Notes under the pieces: generated by a model
Databases searched by the model: none
What the model saw: the letters and a program-made list of their open reading frames with translations, nothing else
What the model was told of the DNA's origin: nothing
Shown here: positions 15,163 through 23,461 of the stretch, one piece after another
Numbering within the stretch: the stretch's first letter is position 1
How the letters are laid out: each line of letters opens with the position of its first letter
NCBI GenBank assembly: GCA_049282265.1
Contig: JBAPTR010000174.1
Coordinates: 1-60,424, forward strand
DNA: 60,424 nt
From: CAYUCJ01 sp049282265
GTDB taxonomy: Bacteria > Desulfobacterota > DSM-4660 > Desulfatiglandales > Desulfatiglandaceae
Direction of reading: 5' to 3'
Position numbers and translations under genes: made by a program

Positions 15163-16429
15163 CACACGCGTCCTGGTTGTCGGAACGACCCGGGATTACA
15201 TCGACCGTATCCGAGAGAGGATGCCGGGACGTGCGTTTTTTCTGACCGACACCGGCACCGTTTCACCGGGGATTATTCCCCTTCCCCCGGATGAGGAACT
15301 CGTCTGTCCACTTACGGATGAAGACGGCGCGGCAGCGGGACTCAAGGCGTTTCTTGACCGTGGGGCCATAACCCTTTGCGGTATTGCCTGTTTTGATTGT
15401 GAATCCCTCCCCCTGGCAGCCGCCCTCGCGGAGAGATGGGGATTCCCTTTCCCAAAAAAACAGACCGTTCACTACTGCCGAGACAAGTACCTTTCAAAGA
15501 AAATCTGGGCGGACCGCGGCATTTCATGCCCTCGGGTCCGCCAGGTGGACGGGCTGGCAGACATCCACACCTTCATGCGGGAGACAGAAAAGCCCATCAT
15601 TCTGAAACCGCGTGCGGGAAGCGGCAGCGCACTGACGTTCAGGTGCGACTCCCTCGACGCGGCAACCGAACACTACCTCGGCATTTTGGAAGGCCTGAAG
15701 GACCGGGCCACCGATCGACTCTTCCAACCCACGGAGCCGGGCAGCAAACCTGGCGTCGTTTGCGAAGAATGGCTCAGCGGCGACGAGTTCAGCTGCGACG
15801 TCTGTGTCACCGAAAAAGATGTGCGGATACTGCGAACGGCCAGAAAATACTTCTCGGACGAGATGCCCGTCGGCGCGACACTCGCCTATGAAATCCCCGC
15901 CGGGCCGCCTGATGGAATCCCCGAAGCCGTTTTTAAAAAAGACCTGGGACAAGCGGCCGAAGCACTGGGCTTGAAACAGGGTCTGTACATGGTCGATTTC
16001 ATATGCAGGAACGGACGGTGTTATTTTCTGGAACTGGCCCCCCGGCTGGGCGGCGATTGCCTCCCCTGGTTGATCGAGGAAAGCTGCGGCGTGGACATGC
16101 TGGAGTTCGCGCTGGATTTCGCCGAAGGGCTATCCCCTGCCATGCCGCCCCCTGAGCAATGGGAGCATCTGATCGCGGTTCGATTCCATGCGCACCGCGC
16201 AGGCCGCCTGGAGGCGATTCGACCACGGTTCCATCAACATGCTGAGAACGTCCGATCCCAGCTCTGGATCCGCCATCCTGGTGACAGGATCAAACTACCT
16301 CCCGAGGACTACGATACGTGGCTCTTAGGGCACATCATTTTTTCACCCAGGTCCGTCCCGGATATCCCTGAACAGATTCGAGATCTTCTCCGGGCTGTCG
16401 AGGTGGACATCTCCGGATCATCGCAATGA
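15149..16429 (+). CDS. ATP-grasp carboxylate-amine ligase
   Basis: A 426-residue ATP-grasp enzyme. Residues about 5-115 form a Rossmann-like pre-ATP-grasp domain (TRVLVVGTTRDYIDRI). The ATP-grasp follows: an ATP-binding lysine in IILKPRAGSGSA, the adenine-loop region VVCEEWLSGDEFSCDV, and the metal-binding FLELAPRLGGD. Such enzymes activate a carboxylate as acyl phosphate and join it to an amine, as LysX does with LysW. I prefer a TTG start at 15149 preceded by AGGGGGT; a TTG at 15113 would add twelve residues and deepen the overlap with the GNAT gene. Its stop overlaps the start of the PLP decarboxylase (ATGA). Together with the LysW-like protein this suggests amide-bond formation on or with a carrier. 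The substrate is not predictable. Confidence 0.8.
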   Translation: MPKRSTRVLVVGTTRDYIDRIRERMPGRAFFLTDTGTVSPGIIPLPPDEELVCPLTDEDGAAAGLKAFLDRGAITLCGIACFDCESLPLAAALAERWGFPFPKKQTVHYCRDKYLSKKIWADRGISCPRVRQVDGLADIHTFMRETEKPIILKPRAGSGSALTFRCDSLDAATEHYLGILEGLKDRATDRLFQPTEPGSKPGVVCEEWLSGDEFSCDVCVTEKDVRILRTARKYFSDEMPVGATLAYEIPAGPPDGIPEAVFKKDLGQAAEALGLKQGLYMVDFICRNGRCYFLELAPRLGGDCLPWLIEESCGVDMLEFALDFAEGLSPAMPPPEQWEHLIAVRFHAHRAGRLEAIRPRFHQHAENVRSQLWIRHPGDRIKLPPEDYDTWLLGHIIFSPRSVPDIPEQIRDLLRAVEVDISGSSQ

Positions 16430-17763
16430 AGCTCTTGATGAAATTCCTTACCGGACTTGCCGAACGCGCCCGCTTTTATCCTCCAAGGATGGATGAAAGG
16501 CGCCTCAAAGTCTTCATCACATCCTGTTTGAGGCAGCGGGATGTCCTCAACCGGCTTGCCGTGAAACACGGCTCTCCGCTTTATGTCCTGGACGAGAGAC
16601 GCCTCCGGGCGCAGGCCGGGAAATTTCGGAGCGTTTTCGAGGAGCGGTTGCCTGGTGCCGGTATTTTTTTCGCCGTGAAGAGCAACAACATGCCTGAAAT
16701 CACACGCATCATGGTCAACGAGGGGCTGGGGCTGGACGTCTCGAGCGGCGCGGAGTTGGCCCAGGCCTGTGAGGCGGGCGCCAAGGAAATCTTTTTCAGT
16801 GGGCCGGGGAAGACCGACGCGGAGTTGACCGCAGCTATGGGTGAAGCAGACCGCGTGACCGTCCTCATGGACAGCTTCGGGGAATTGCGGCGGCTGGATC
16901 GGTTGACACGGCGGCACCGACGAACGGTTCGAGCAGGAGTGCGGTTGAATACGGACCCGCGAGGTCTGTGGCGGAAGTTCGGCATACCGCTCTCCTCCCT
17001 TACGCGGTTTTTTCAGGAAGCCTTCGACGCGCCTTTTGTCGAGCTCGCTGGTCTGCAATTCCACACCAGTTGGAACCTGTCACCGTTCGCCCAAACCGCA
17101 TTTATCTCCAGGCTTGGAAAGGTACTCCGGGACCTGCCGGCAAATATGCTGGGCCAAATGGCATTCCTGGATATCGGAGGCGGATTCTGGCCCGAACAGG
17201 GAGAATGGCTGCGCGCCGCTGGAACACCTTTCGGTCAATTCATGAAGCTCCTGTTTCGGGGCCGCCCGGATGTCTCATCACGATTTTGTCTCGAAAGCCG
17301 CCTAATTGATGCCTTCGCGCAAGAGATCGCCGCCTCCCTCAAAGCGTCTTTGCCGAAGGCCTTAAATTGCCGAATCTGCCTCGAACCGGGACGGTGGCTG
17401 TGCCACGAAGCCGTGCACCTCCTCATAACCGTGGTGGATGTCAAGGCGGACGACCTGGTGATCACGGATGCCGGAACCAACGCCGTGGGATGGGAGCGCT
17501 TCGAGCAGGACTACTTCCCCGTCATCAACCTGACCCGCCCGGGCGTTGAGGAACATCCCTGTGCCGTTCTGGGTTCTCTGTGCACCCCCCACGATGTTTG
17601 GAGCTATTCCTATCATGGGACAACCATCCGTCAAGGTGATCTCCTCCTGATACCGACCCAGGGGGCCTATACCTACAGCCTGAGGCAGAACTTCATCAAG
17701 CCCTTGCCGAACGTGGCCATCATGGACGACGAAATGAGCCTGGACTGGAAGATGATTGTTTAA
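16426..17763 (+). CDS. PLP-dependent amino acid decarboxylase (alanine-racemase fold, ODC/LysA-like)
   Basis: A 445-residue fold-type III decarboxylase. After about 45 extra N-terminal residues comes the PLP barrel: GSPLYVLDERRL and FFAVKSNN with the PLP lysine K85, then GLGLDVSSGAEL, HTSWNL near position 205, a glycine loop FLDIGGGF that binds the phosphate, and a C-terminal beta domain with EPGRWL and the active-site cysteine in LGSLCTPHD. This is the layout of ornithine, diaminopimelate and carboxynorspermidine decarboxylases. The usual GPxCxSxD is altered to GSLCTPHD, so the substrate may be unusual. It overlaps the ATP-grasp stop by four bases and is the last gene of the cluster. Another decarboxylase-like gene (the SpeD relative) in the same operon points to a polyamine-like or carrier-bound amine product. 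Confidence 0.8.
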   Translation: MKLLMKFLTGLAERARFYPPRMDERRLKVFITSCLRQRDVLNRLAVKHGSPLYVLDERRLRAQAGKFRSVFEERLPGAGIFFAVKSNNMPEITRIMVNEGLGLDVSSGAELAQACEAGAKEIFFSGPGKTDAELTAAMGEADRVTVLMDSFGELRRLDRLTRRHRRTVRAGVRLNTDPRGLWRKFGIPLSSLTRFFQEAFDAPFVELAGLQFHTSWNLSPFAQTAFISRLGKVLRDLPANMLGQMAFLDIGGGFWPEQGEWLRAAGTPFGQFMKLLFRGRPDVSSRFCLESRLIDAFAQEIAASLKASLPKALNCRICLEPGRWLCHEAVHLLITVVDVKADDLVITDAGTNAVGWERFEQDYFPVINLTRPGVEEHPCAVLGSLCTPHDVWSYSYHGTTIRQGDLLLIPTQGAYTYSLRQNFIKPLPNVAIMDDEMSLDWKMIV

Positions 17764-17856
17764 AAAAAATAGAGAACGCTTGCCCTCCTGGAAAAATAGT
17801 GAGATATTTCTACCAGGGAAATGCCAATCGCCCGGCTTAGTGATGCAATCGAAAAG

Positions 17857-17876
17857 AAGTCCGGTCCTCAGGACTT
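17857..17876. repeat. Short hairpin sequence shared with 39461-39480
   Basis: The 20-base sequence aagtccggtcctcaggactt forms a hairpin with a six- to seven-base stem. An identical copy occurs at 39461-39480 just upstream of the SRP RNA. It lies after the stop of the decarboxylase gene and may act as a weak terminator, but it lacks a T run. Confidence 0.5.
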
Positions 17877-17911
17877 CCAAAGAAGGCATCTTATTCACGG
17901 GAACTCAGGAG

Positions 17912-18155
17912 GAGAACCTGAGGGTCTTTTTCGGACCCTTTCTCATAGTGCACTTGGCACAAGGCTCCGACATGGACGGCTATTTAGGGTTTAGGCCTCC
18001 AGAAGCTCTGGCGCTCTCCAATGGCTACTCTTAAGCCCCAAATAGCCGTCCATCCCCTCCGGGGTCTTTAGAAAGGGTCTGAAAAAGAGTGTCAGGTTCG
18101 GCACCACTTCGTTGTCCACAGGCGCCGGCGGCGAAAAAAATTGGCTTTTTCGAAG
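17912..18155. repeat. Dispersed nested-hairpin repeat, long copy B
   Basis: It has the same layout as the copies at 12956 and 52100: gagaacctgagggtcttttt (shared with 52100), catagtgcacttggca, ggacggctatttagggttt, a variable loop, ccccaaatagccgtccat, cccctccgggg, tttagaaagggtctgaaaaa, gtgtcaggttcgg and a diverged tail. The outer arms (ctttttcggaccctttct against agaaagggtctgaaaaag) and inner arms pair well. It sits between the decarboxylase cluster and yjbQ. Confidence 0.8.
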
Positions 18156-18227
18156 CCATCATCGTGTCCACGGACGGACTTTTTACGGTTCCATCATCAT
18201 GGGTTGCGGAAAGGAGAGCTGCCAGTT

Positions 18228-18644
18228 ATGAAAAGCTTCCGAAAAGAACTCTGGTTCAACATCCCGACGCGGCGGGCCTTCGTGAACATCACCCCCCAGG
18301 TGGAAGAAACCCTCCGGGAAAGCGGCGTTGCCGAAGGGTTGGTCCTGGTCAATGCCATGCATATCACGGCATCCGTCTTCATCAACGATGATGAATCGGG
18401 GCTTCACCGGGACTACGAGGACTGGCTGGAAAAGCTGGCCCCCCACGCCCCTGTCTCCCAGTACAGACACAATGTGGGTGAAGACAATGCCGACGCCCAC
18501 ATGAAGCGCCAGGTCATGGGCCGGGAGGTGGTGGTCGCCGTTACGGGTGGAAGGCTGGACCTGGGGACTTGGGAACAGGTCTTTTACGGTGAGTTTGACG
18601 GCCGGAGAAAAAAGCGGGTTCTCATCAAGATTATCGGGGAATAA
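18228..18644 (+). CDS. yjbQ: YjbQ family (UPF0047) protein
   Basis: A 138-residue protein of the YjbQ/UPF0047 family. Clear family sequences are LVNAMHITASVFINDDESGLHRDYEDWL, the HMKRQVMG segment, and LDLGTWEQVFYGEFDGRRKKRV at the C-terminus. Conserved His and Asp/Glu residues in these segments line a putative active site; some members have weak thiamine-phosphate synthase activity, and the true role is unsettled. The ATG at 18228 has GGAGAG upstream. The stop overlaps the start of the DUF4445 ATPase gene by one base (TAATG), so the two are translationally coupled. A 33-base relic resembling its 5' end is present at 5848-5880. Confidence 0.88.
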   Translation: MKSFRKELWFNIPTRRAFVNITPQVEETLRESGVAEGLVLVNAMHITASVFINDDESGLHRDYEDWLEKLAPHAPVSQYRHNVGEDNADAHMKRQVMGREVVVAVTGGRLDLGTWEQVFYGEFDGRRKKRVLIKIIGE

Positions 18645-20293
18645 TGAAGGAACAGGAAAAGAAAAGGCCATGGATCAAGAGCGTGGTTCCGGAGATGGCA
18701 CCCCCCAGCCTCAGCGACAATACGGCTGATGTGGATCGTCTGGTGAAAGCCATCGGGAAGGCCCTCCCGGGCAAGCCCGTCATCACGGATTATCTCCTGA
18801 TCAGGGATATCGCCTCCACCTTGAGAAGGTGTGAGTACCGCGTGGAAGCGGTCCTTTTCGAAGAGGGGGATCGATGGCATCTGGTGGGCGTTCTGCCCGT
18901 CGTTGAGGACCATGCCCTGTTTGGACTGGCGGTGGATCTCGGGAGTTCGACGCTCGTGGTTCGGCTCCTGGACCTGAACACAGGGGAGAGTGTTGATGAA
19001 AGCTCTTTTCACAACCCGCAGATTCAGATCGGCACCGATATTCTGGCCAGGATTCATTTTGCCGCGAAGGATGGGGGTCTCCAGGAACTCCAGGCTCTTG
19101 TGAGAAATTGCCTCAATAGAGAGATCACAGCATTGTGTGAAAAGCATCGTATCGCCCCCGACCGCATCACGGGCGTGGCCGTGGCAGGCAACACCACCAT
19201 GACCCATCTTTTCCTTGGCCTGGATCCCTACTGGATCTGCAGGGAACCTTACATTCCCATCATCAACAGCCCGCCCCTCATAAAAGGGAAGGACCTGGGT
19301 CTGGCCGTCAACCCTGGAGCCCCTGTCCTGGTCTTCCCCAACGTGGGCAGCTATTTCGGCGGAGACCTCATTGCGGGGATACTGGCTTCCGGCATGAACC
19401 GTGAAAAGGAGGTATCGCTCCTGGTGGATGTGGGAACCAACGCCGAGGTGGTCATCGGCAACAGCGAGTGGCTCATGGCCTGTGCCGGGGCCGCAGGCCC
19501 CGCACTGGAGGGTGGTGTTGCCGACATGGGAATGATGGCGGGCCCGGGGGTGATCGACAAGGTCACTATCGATCCCGAAACGGAAGCGTTCCACATTCGC
19601 ACGATTGATAACCGGGAACCCGTTGGTATCTGCGGATCGGGGCTTATCGACCTTGTGGCGCAGCTCTATCTTTCCGGTATGATCGACCTTCGCGGCAAGT
19701 TTGTATCCAGAAGATGCGGCGATCGCCTCGTGGAGAGGGACGGCATCAGGGAACTTGTGGTGGTACCGCCCGAGAGATCCGCCACAGGGAAAGCCCTCAC
19801 CCTGGCCCAGACGGACGTGGACGGACTCGTTCGGTCAAAGGCGGCCATGTTTACCATTCTCATCACCCTTGCCAACACAGTTAATATCCCGCTGATGGAA
19901 ATCCATCGCTTTTTTGTCGCGGGAACATTCGGTTCCTATATTGATCCCCGTTCGGCCATCACCGTAGGCATGATCCCTGATCTTCCCCTGGAGAGATATG
20001 TCTCCCTCGGGAACACCTCCCTGGAAGGAGCCACACTGGGGCTTCTGTCCATAGATGCCAGGAAAGATATTTCCATCATCCGGGACCGGGTAACCTACCT
20101 GGAACTCAACGTGAACCAGGAGTTTATGAACCTCTTCAGTGCGGCAAAGTTCATCCCCCATACGGAAAAGAGTCTCTTCCCTTCGGTAAAGCCCCACGGA
20201 ATGGTTGACAACCCGAGGCCCCTCCAACTAGAATCAAAAGGCAGGTCCTCAGCAGACAGAGGGCACGGAGCCGGTTTTCAAAGGCCCAAATAA
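18644..20293 (+). CDS. ASKHA-fold ATPase of the corrinoid-activator type (DUF4445), without ferredoxin domain
   Basis: A 549-residue protein with the ASKHA ATPase fold of DUF4445. The first actin-like phosphate loop is GLAVDLGSSTLVVRLLDL (about 90-108), the next VAVAGNTTMTHLFLG, then SLLVDVGTNAEVVIG and GICGSGLIDLVAQLY. These match RACo/RamA-type reductive activators of corrinoid proteins. Those proteins usually carry an N-terminal 2Fe-2S ferredoxin domain; here residues 1-88 have only one cysteine and no such motif, so electrons would have to come from another protein. The gene follows yjbQ with a one-base overlap. The C-terminal 60 residues are poorly conserved and partly disordered. The partner corrinoid protein is not in this window. 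An activator role is the likeliest inference. Confidence 0.75.
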   Translation: MKEQEKKRPWIKSVVPEMAPPSLSDNTADVDRLVKAIGKALPGKPVITDYLLIRDIASTLRRCEYRVEAVLFEEGDRWHLVGVLPVVEDHALFGLAVDLGSSTLVVRLLDLNTGESVDESSFHNPQIQIGTDILARIHFAAKDGGLQELQALVRNCLNREITALCEKHRIAPDRITGVAVAGNTTMTHLFLGLDPYWICREPYIPIINSPPLIKGKDLGLAVNPGAPVLVFPNVGSYFGGDLIAGILASGMNREKEVSLLVDVGTNAEVVIGNSEWLMACAGAAGPALEGGVADMGMMAGPGVIDKVTIDPETEAFHIRTIDNREPVGICGSGLIDLVAQLYLSGMIDLRGKFVSRRCGDRLVERDGIRELVVVPPERSATGKALTLAQTDVDGLVRSKAAMFTILITLANTVNIPLMEIHRFFVAGTFGSYIDPRSAITVGMIPDLPLERYVSLGNTSLEGATLGLLSIDARKDISIIRDRVTYLELNVNQEFMNLFSAAKFIPHTEKSLFPSVKPHGMVDNPRPLQLESKGRSSADRGHGAGFQRPK

Positions 20294-20316
20294 GACATCT
20301 CATGGAGAGGAAAGAC

Positions 20317-21279
20317 ATGAAAAAAAGAGCCCCCAATAGAGAAAAGAAAAAGGCGAAAAAGGCCATCATCCTGGTCGTCTTCCTGGCCATTATCCTGTTC
20401 TTCGTAGTGGTCATGGTCTCCAATTCCAAGAAACCGGGCCCCCTCAACCTGGGCAAACTGAATCCACGGGTGCCGGGGGAGGCCTTCATCAGGACCAATG
20501 AACAATTGACCCGGGGAATGCTCAAGAACTGGCTTCCAAATGACCTGTTCTGGCCCACCGTCCTCCTGGATAACATGCCCAATTTCCAGCTCGGTGAACT
20601 GGAAGTGATCCGGTATAACGTCCGAGTACTGCGGGACAACCTCTCCAGGATGCGGACAACGGACAAGCTGGACCCGTTCGCAGAAGCCGCCTTCACCTCC
20701 CTTTCCAATGATCCCCTGAAATGGTGGTTCCCTTCCTATGAGAGCAAGCTGAAAGAAACCGTAAACAATTTGGAGGCCTTTTCGAGAAATCTCGTCACCG
20801 GCAAGTCCTTTTTCTATTCCAGGGCGGATAACCTGGCCGAACTCCTCAGACAGTATGCCTCCCTGATGGGTGGGGTGAACACACGCCTGATTAATGCCCC
20901 TAGAGACCTGGACAACGCCGTGGACGTGGAGGGACCCGAGAAAGGAGGCGTGAAGAAACCCGCGAAACTGGTCAACATAAACATCCCCTGGTACAAGATC
21001 GATGACAATTTTTATTATGCCCAGGGTGTTGCTTACGCCCTGGGAGAATCGTTCAAGGCCATCAGAGTTGATTTTCTGGGAGTCCTGAAAGACAAGAACT
21101 CCGTCAAGCTGTTGGATAAGATCCTTGAAAGCCTCAACCGATGCAATTTCGACCCCCTGATCGTTTTCAACGGGGACCCAGGCAGCATCTTTGCGAACCA
21201 TTCTCTGAATCTTTCGGGCGTATTCAATGACGCGAGACAGAAGATCAATTCGCTCATTGTGTCTCTGATGCAGGGGTAA
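20317..21279 (+). CDS. DUF2333 family membrane-anchored protein
   Basis: A protein of 320 residues with a basic N-terminus, one membrane helix (about 18-38), and a long extracytoplasmic helical domain. Family elements include NQFxL-like GEAFIRTNEQLTRGMLKNWLP, FWPTVLLDNMPNFQLG, DPLKWWFPSYESK and the final INIPWYKIDDNFYYAQG. DUF2333 proteins are found in Proteobacteria and have no assigned function; most are predicted inner-membrane proteins exposed to the periplasm. The ATG at 20317 has AGAGGAAAG seven bases upstream, so I prefer it to 20302. It is 23 bases after the ASKHA ATPase gene and 90 bases before hypA, all on the same strand. Confidence 0.8.
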   Translation: MKKRAPNREKKKAKKAIILVVFLAIILFFVVVMVSNSKKPGPLNLGKLNPRVPGEAFIRTNEQLTRGMLKNWLPNDLFWPTVLLDNMPNFQLGELEVIRYNVRVLRDNLSRMRTTDKLDPFAEAAFTSLSNDPLKWWFPSYESKLKETVNNLEAFSRNLVTGKSFFYSRADNLAELLRQYASLMGGVNTRLINAPRDLDNAVDVEGPEKGGVKKPAKLVNINIPWYKIDDNFYYAQGVAYALGESFKAIRVDFLGVLKDKNSVKLLDKILESLNRCNFDPLIVFNGDPGSIFANHSLNLSGVFNDARQKINSLIVSLMQG

Positions 21280-21369
21280 CCTGAGAGGCTTATGGCGTAG
21301 GGCTTAAGGCGCAAGGAAAAGATCACAAAGTGAATAACGCTGAACCGGAAAACAGACGCAGTTGCCGCT

Positions 21370-21711
21370 ATGCATGAAATGTCCATCGCCCAGAGCCTGG
21401 TCGACATTCTCAAAGAAGAGATGGTCAAAAACCAGGCCAAGGTCCTCCGGTCGGTCAAATTGAACATCGGCCGGCTCTCCGCCATCGTGCCCGACTCCCT
21501 TTCCTTCTGTTTCGAGATCATTGTCTCCGGCACCGATATGGAGGGGGCGGAACTTGTCATGGAAATGATTCCCCTGGAGGGTGTCTGCCTCGACTGTGAA
21601 AAGGCCTTCGAGATTGAGGATTACGCATTCAGCTGCCCCCATTGCAAGAGTGCCAACATCAAGACCACCAGGGGGCAAGACCTTTCCATTGTCGAGATGG
21701 AGGTGGATTGA
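21370..21711 (+). CDS. hypA: Hydrogenase/urease nickel incorporation protein HypA
   Basis: A 113-residue nickel chaperone. The N-terminal MHEMSIAQSL contains the nickel-binding M1-H2-E3, followed by the zinc domain with CLDC and CPHC pairs (around residues 75-98). HypA delivers nickel to NiFe hydrogenase large subunits together with HypB. Length and both motifs are canonical. The paired hypB lies about 390 bases downstream, separated by a MITE-like element and a strong hairpin, so the two are unlikely to share one uninterrupted transcript. No hydrogenase structural gene is in the window. Confidence 0.95.
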   Translation: MHEMSIAQSLVDILKEEMVKNQAKVLRSVKLNIGRLSAIVPDSLSFCFEIIVSGTDMEGAELVMEMIPLEGVCLDCEKAFEIEDYAFSCPHCKSANIKTTRGQDLSIVEMEVD

Positions 21712-21789
21712 TGCGGTGGAAGGGGCATCGGGCGCAAGGCTTAAGCAGTATTATTCATAATTACGGTGACCTATTCGGTCTACGATTAG

Positions 21790-21985
21790 CTCACCACAGA
21801 GGCACAGAGAGCACAGAGGATTTGGGGGGGTTGCCCATCGGGAGACGGCGATTGGCAAAAAGAACATGCCTTCGGCAAAAGGCACTTTGCCTCAGCCAGA
21901 GGCAGGGGTGATCATTTTTGCTTGCCGGTATCTCCCGGCAAGCAAAAAAAATGTATCTCTGTGTCCTCTGTGACTCTGTGGTGAG
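21790..21985. repeat. MITE-like element with ~30-base terminal inverted repeats
   Basis: The left arm at 21790-21820 (ctcaccacagaggcacagag...) matches the reverse complement of the right arm at 21957-21985 (...gactctgtggtgag), with about four mismatches over 29 bases. The element spans 196 bases, carries no gene and splits hypA from hypB. CACAGAG-rich arms of this kind are frequent in environmental bacterial genomes. The core also contains two GC-rich hairpins, one of them a strong terminator. Confidence 0.6.
21915..21948. terminator. Strong bidirectional rho-independent terminator
   Basis: tttttgcttgccgg pairs perfectly with ccggcaagcaaaaa over 14 bases around a six-base loop (21929-21934). 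The A and T runs on both sides allow termination in both directions. It lies inside the MITE-like element between hypA and hypB and would separate their transcripts. Confidence 0.7.
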
Positions 21986-22104
21986 AAATGTCTTTCAGAC
22001 TGAATGCGATGAAGAGGGGAGGATTACGTCATCGTACTTAGGACTTAAGGCATAAGGTTCGAGGCTTGGGCCTCGTTTTCAGAAGATAAAGGAAGGAGTT
22101 TCAT

Positions 22105-22764
22105 ATGAAAATATCCGTTGTAAAAAATATCCTGGAGGCCAATGATCGCATAGCCCAGCAGAACCGCGCCCTTTTTGATGAAAAAGGCGTGACCGTCATG
22201 AACCTCATGAGTTCCCCGGGAGCGGGAAAGACCAGCCTCCTTGAAAAAACCATTTCTGCACTCAAAGAAGATTTGACTTTGGGCGTGATTGAAGGGGACA
22301 TCCAGTCCTCAAAGGATGCCGAACGGATCGCCCGAATGGACATCCCGGTCGTCCAGATCAACACCGGGGGCGCCTGTCACCTGGACGGAAACATGATCCG
22401 GGACACCTTCGGGGAATTTAGCCTGGAAACGTTGGATCTCCTGGTTGTGGAAAACGTGGGCAATCTGGTTTGTCCCGCCGAGTTCAAGGTGGGAGAAGAC
22501 TTCAAGGCCATGATCCTCAGCGTCACGGAAGGCGAAGATAAGCCCGCAAAATATCCCCTGATGTTTCATGAATCAAGCGTACTGCTCATCAACAAAATCG
22601 ACCTTCTCCCCTACGTGGACTGCACGGTGGAAGGCATCCGCGAAGAGGCACTGAAGATAAACCCCCACCTCGTCATCTTTGAAATTTCCTGCAAGACAGG
22701 CGATGGGCTCGAGGCCTGGTACGATTGGTTGCAACAAGAGGTCCGGGTCAGGAAAAAGGCCTGA
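22105..22764 (+). CDS. hypB: Hydrogenase nickel incorporation GTPase HypB
   Basis: A 219-residue SIMIBI-class GTPase. The P-loop is SSPGAGKTSLLEKT (residues about 36-49), the switch region is VIEGDIQSSKDAER, and NKIDLLPYVD is the guanine-specificity NKxD. It also has the conserved INTGGACHLDGNMI with the metal-binding Cys-His pair. HypB drives nickel loading of NiFe hydrogenase by GTP hydrolysis with HypA. It lacks the His-rich N-terminal stretch some HypB use for nickel storage. The ATG at 22105 follows AAGGAAGGAG. It is followed 22 bases later by a small kinase-like gene. Confidence 0.95.
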   Translation: MKISVVKNILEANDRIAQQNRALFDEKGVTVMNLMSSPGAGKTSLLEKTISALKEDLTLGVIEGDIQSSKDAERIARMDIPVVQINTGGACHLDGNMIRDTFGEFSLETLDLLVVENVGNLVCPAEFKVGEDFKAMILSVTEGEDKPAKYPLMFHESSVLLINKIDLLPYVDCTVEGIREEALKINPHLVIFEISCKTGDGLEAWYDWLQQEVRVRKKA

Positions 22765-22786
22765 GCCGATTTCCATCAGGCAGTCC

Positions 22787-23461
22787 ATGTTTAAATCTCT
22801 GCATCTGAAGCATCTTCACAGCCTGCGCAAGGCCGTCCTGAGGCCGCCCTCCCCCACCAGGCCCATGTTGTGGCTGATTGAAAAAGATGGTGTCCGGGCT
22901 GTGCTCAAGGACTTCAGCACCACCGGTTTTTGGTTCAGGAACCTGGCCGGTCGCTTTCTTATCTGGCGGGAAAGCCGGGCTTACAGGAGACTTGAAAACC
23001 TTGAGGGCGTGCCCCGTCTCTACCGAGTAATGGATGGCGTTGCGCTTGTCCTGGAAGAGATCCCGGGCACGAGCCTCGCTGATCTGAAAGAAGGAATGGT
23101 TCTGCCTGAAGATTTTTTCGCCGCGTGTCAACGATTGGTTTTCCGTTTTCATGCGAGAGGTATTGCCCACTGCGACCTGAAAAGGGCACCAAATATCATC
23201 CTGGGGAGCGACGAACGACCCTATATCGTGGACTGGGCGGCAGCCATTCTGGAAAGTGAATTCAGATTCTTTCCCCTGAACCGCATTTACCGCAGGTTTT
23301 GCCTGGATGATGAACTGGCCATCATCAAACTCAAGCTCAAGCACTGTCCCGATGCGGTGACCGAGGAGGAAAAGGGCCGCTTTGAATACCGAAGCGGTCC
23401 GGAGAAATCCATTCGGGCCATCAGGGATCGGCTTCGAAAACTGCTCAAACGCATCGCCTAG
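22787..23461 (+). CDS. Small protein kinase-like (RIO/LPS-kinase-like) protein
   Basis: A 224-residue kinase-fold protein. The most telling part is HARGIAHCDLKRAPNIILG, which gives the catalytic H-x-D-(x)4-N, followed by YIVDWAAA in the place of the metal-binding DFG loop (here VDW, as in aminoglycoside and LPS kinases). The upstream VRAVLKDFS supplies the ATP-binding lysine, and VLEEIPGTSLADL the hinge. It resembles Kdo/heptose-kinase and RIO-like small kinases that phosphorylate sugars or lipids. I start it at the ATG at 22787. It follows hypB by 22 bases and converges on the Fur-FeoA gene, overlapping it by four bases. The substrate is unknown; a link with nickel maturation is only positional. 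Confidence 0.65.
   Translation: MFKSLHLKHLHSLRKAVLRPPSPTRPMLWLIEKDGVRAVLKDFSTTGFWFRNLAGRFLIWRESRAYRRLENLEGVPRLYRVMDGVALVLEEIPGTSLADLKEGMVLPEDFFAACQRLVFRFHARGIAHCDLKRAPNIILGSDERPYIVDWAAAILESEFRFFPLNRIYRRFCLDDELAIIKLKLKHCPDAVTEEEKGRFEYRSGPEKSIRAIRDRLRKLLKRIA

Noticed and set aside
18584..19594. 336-codon open frame antisense to the DUF4445 gene
   Set aside because: It is a shadow of a GC-rich gene whose own product has clear motifs; the antisense product shows none.
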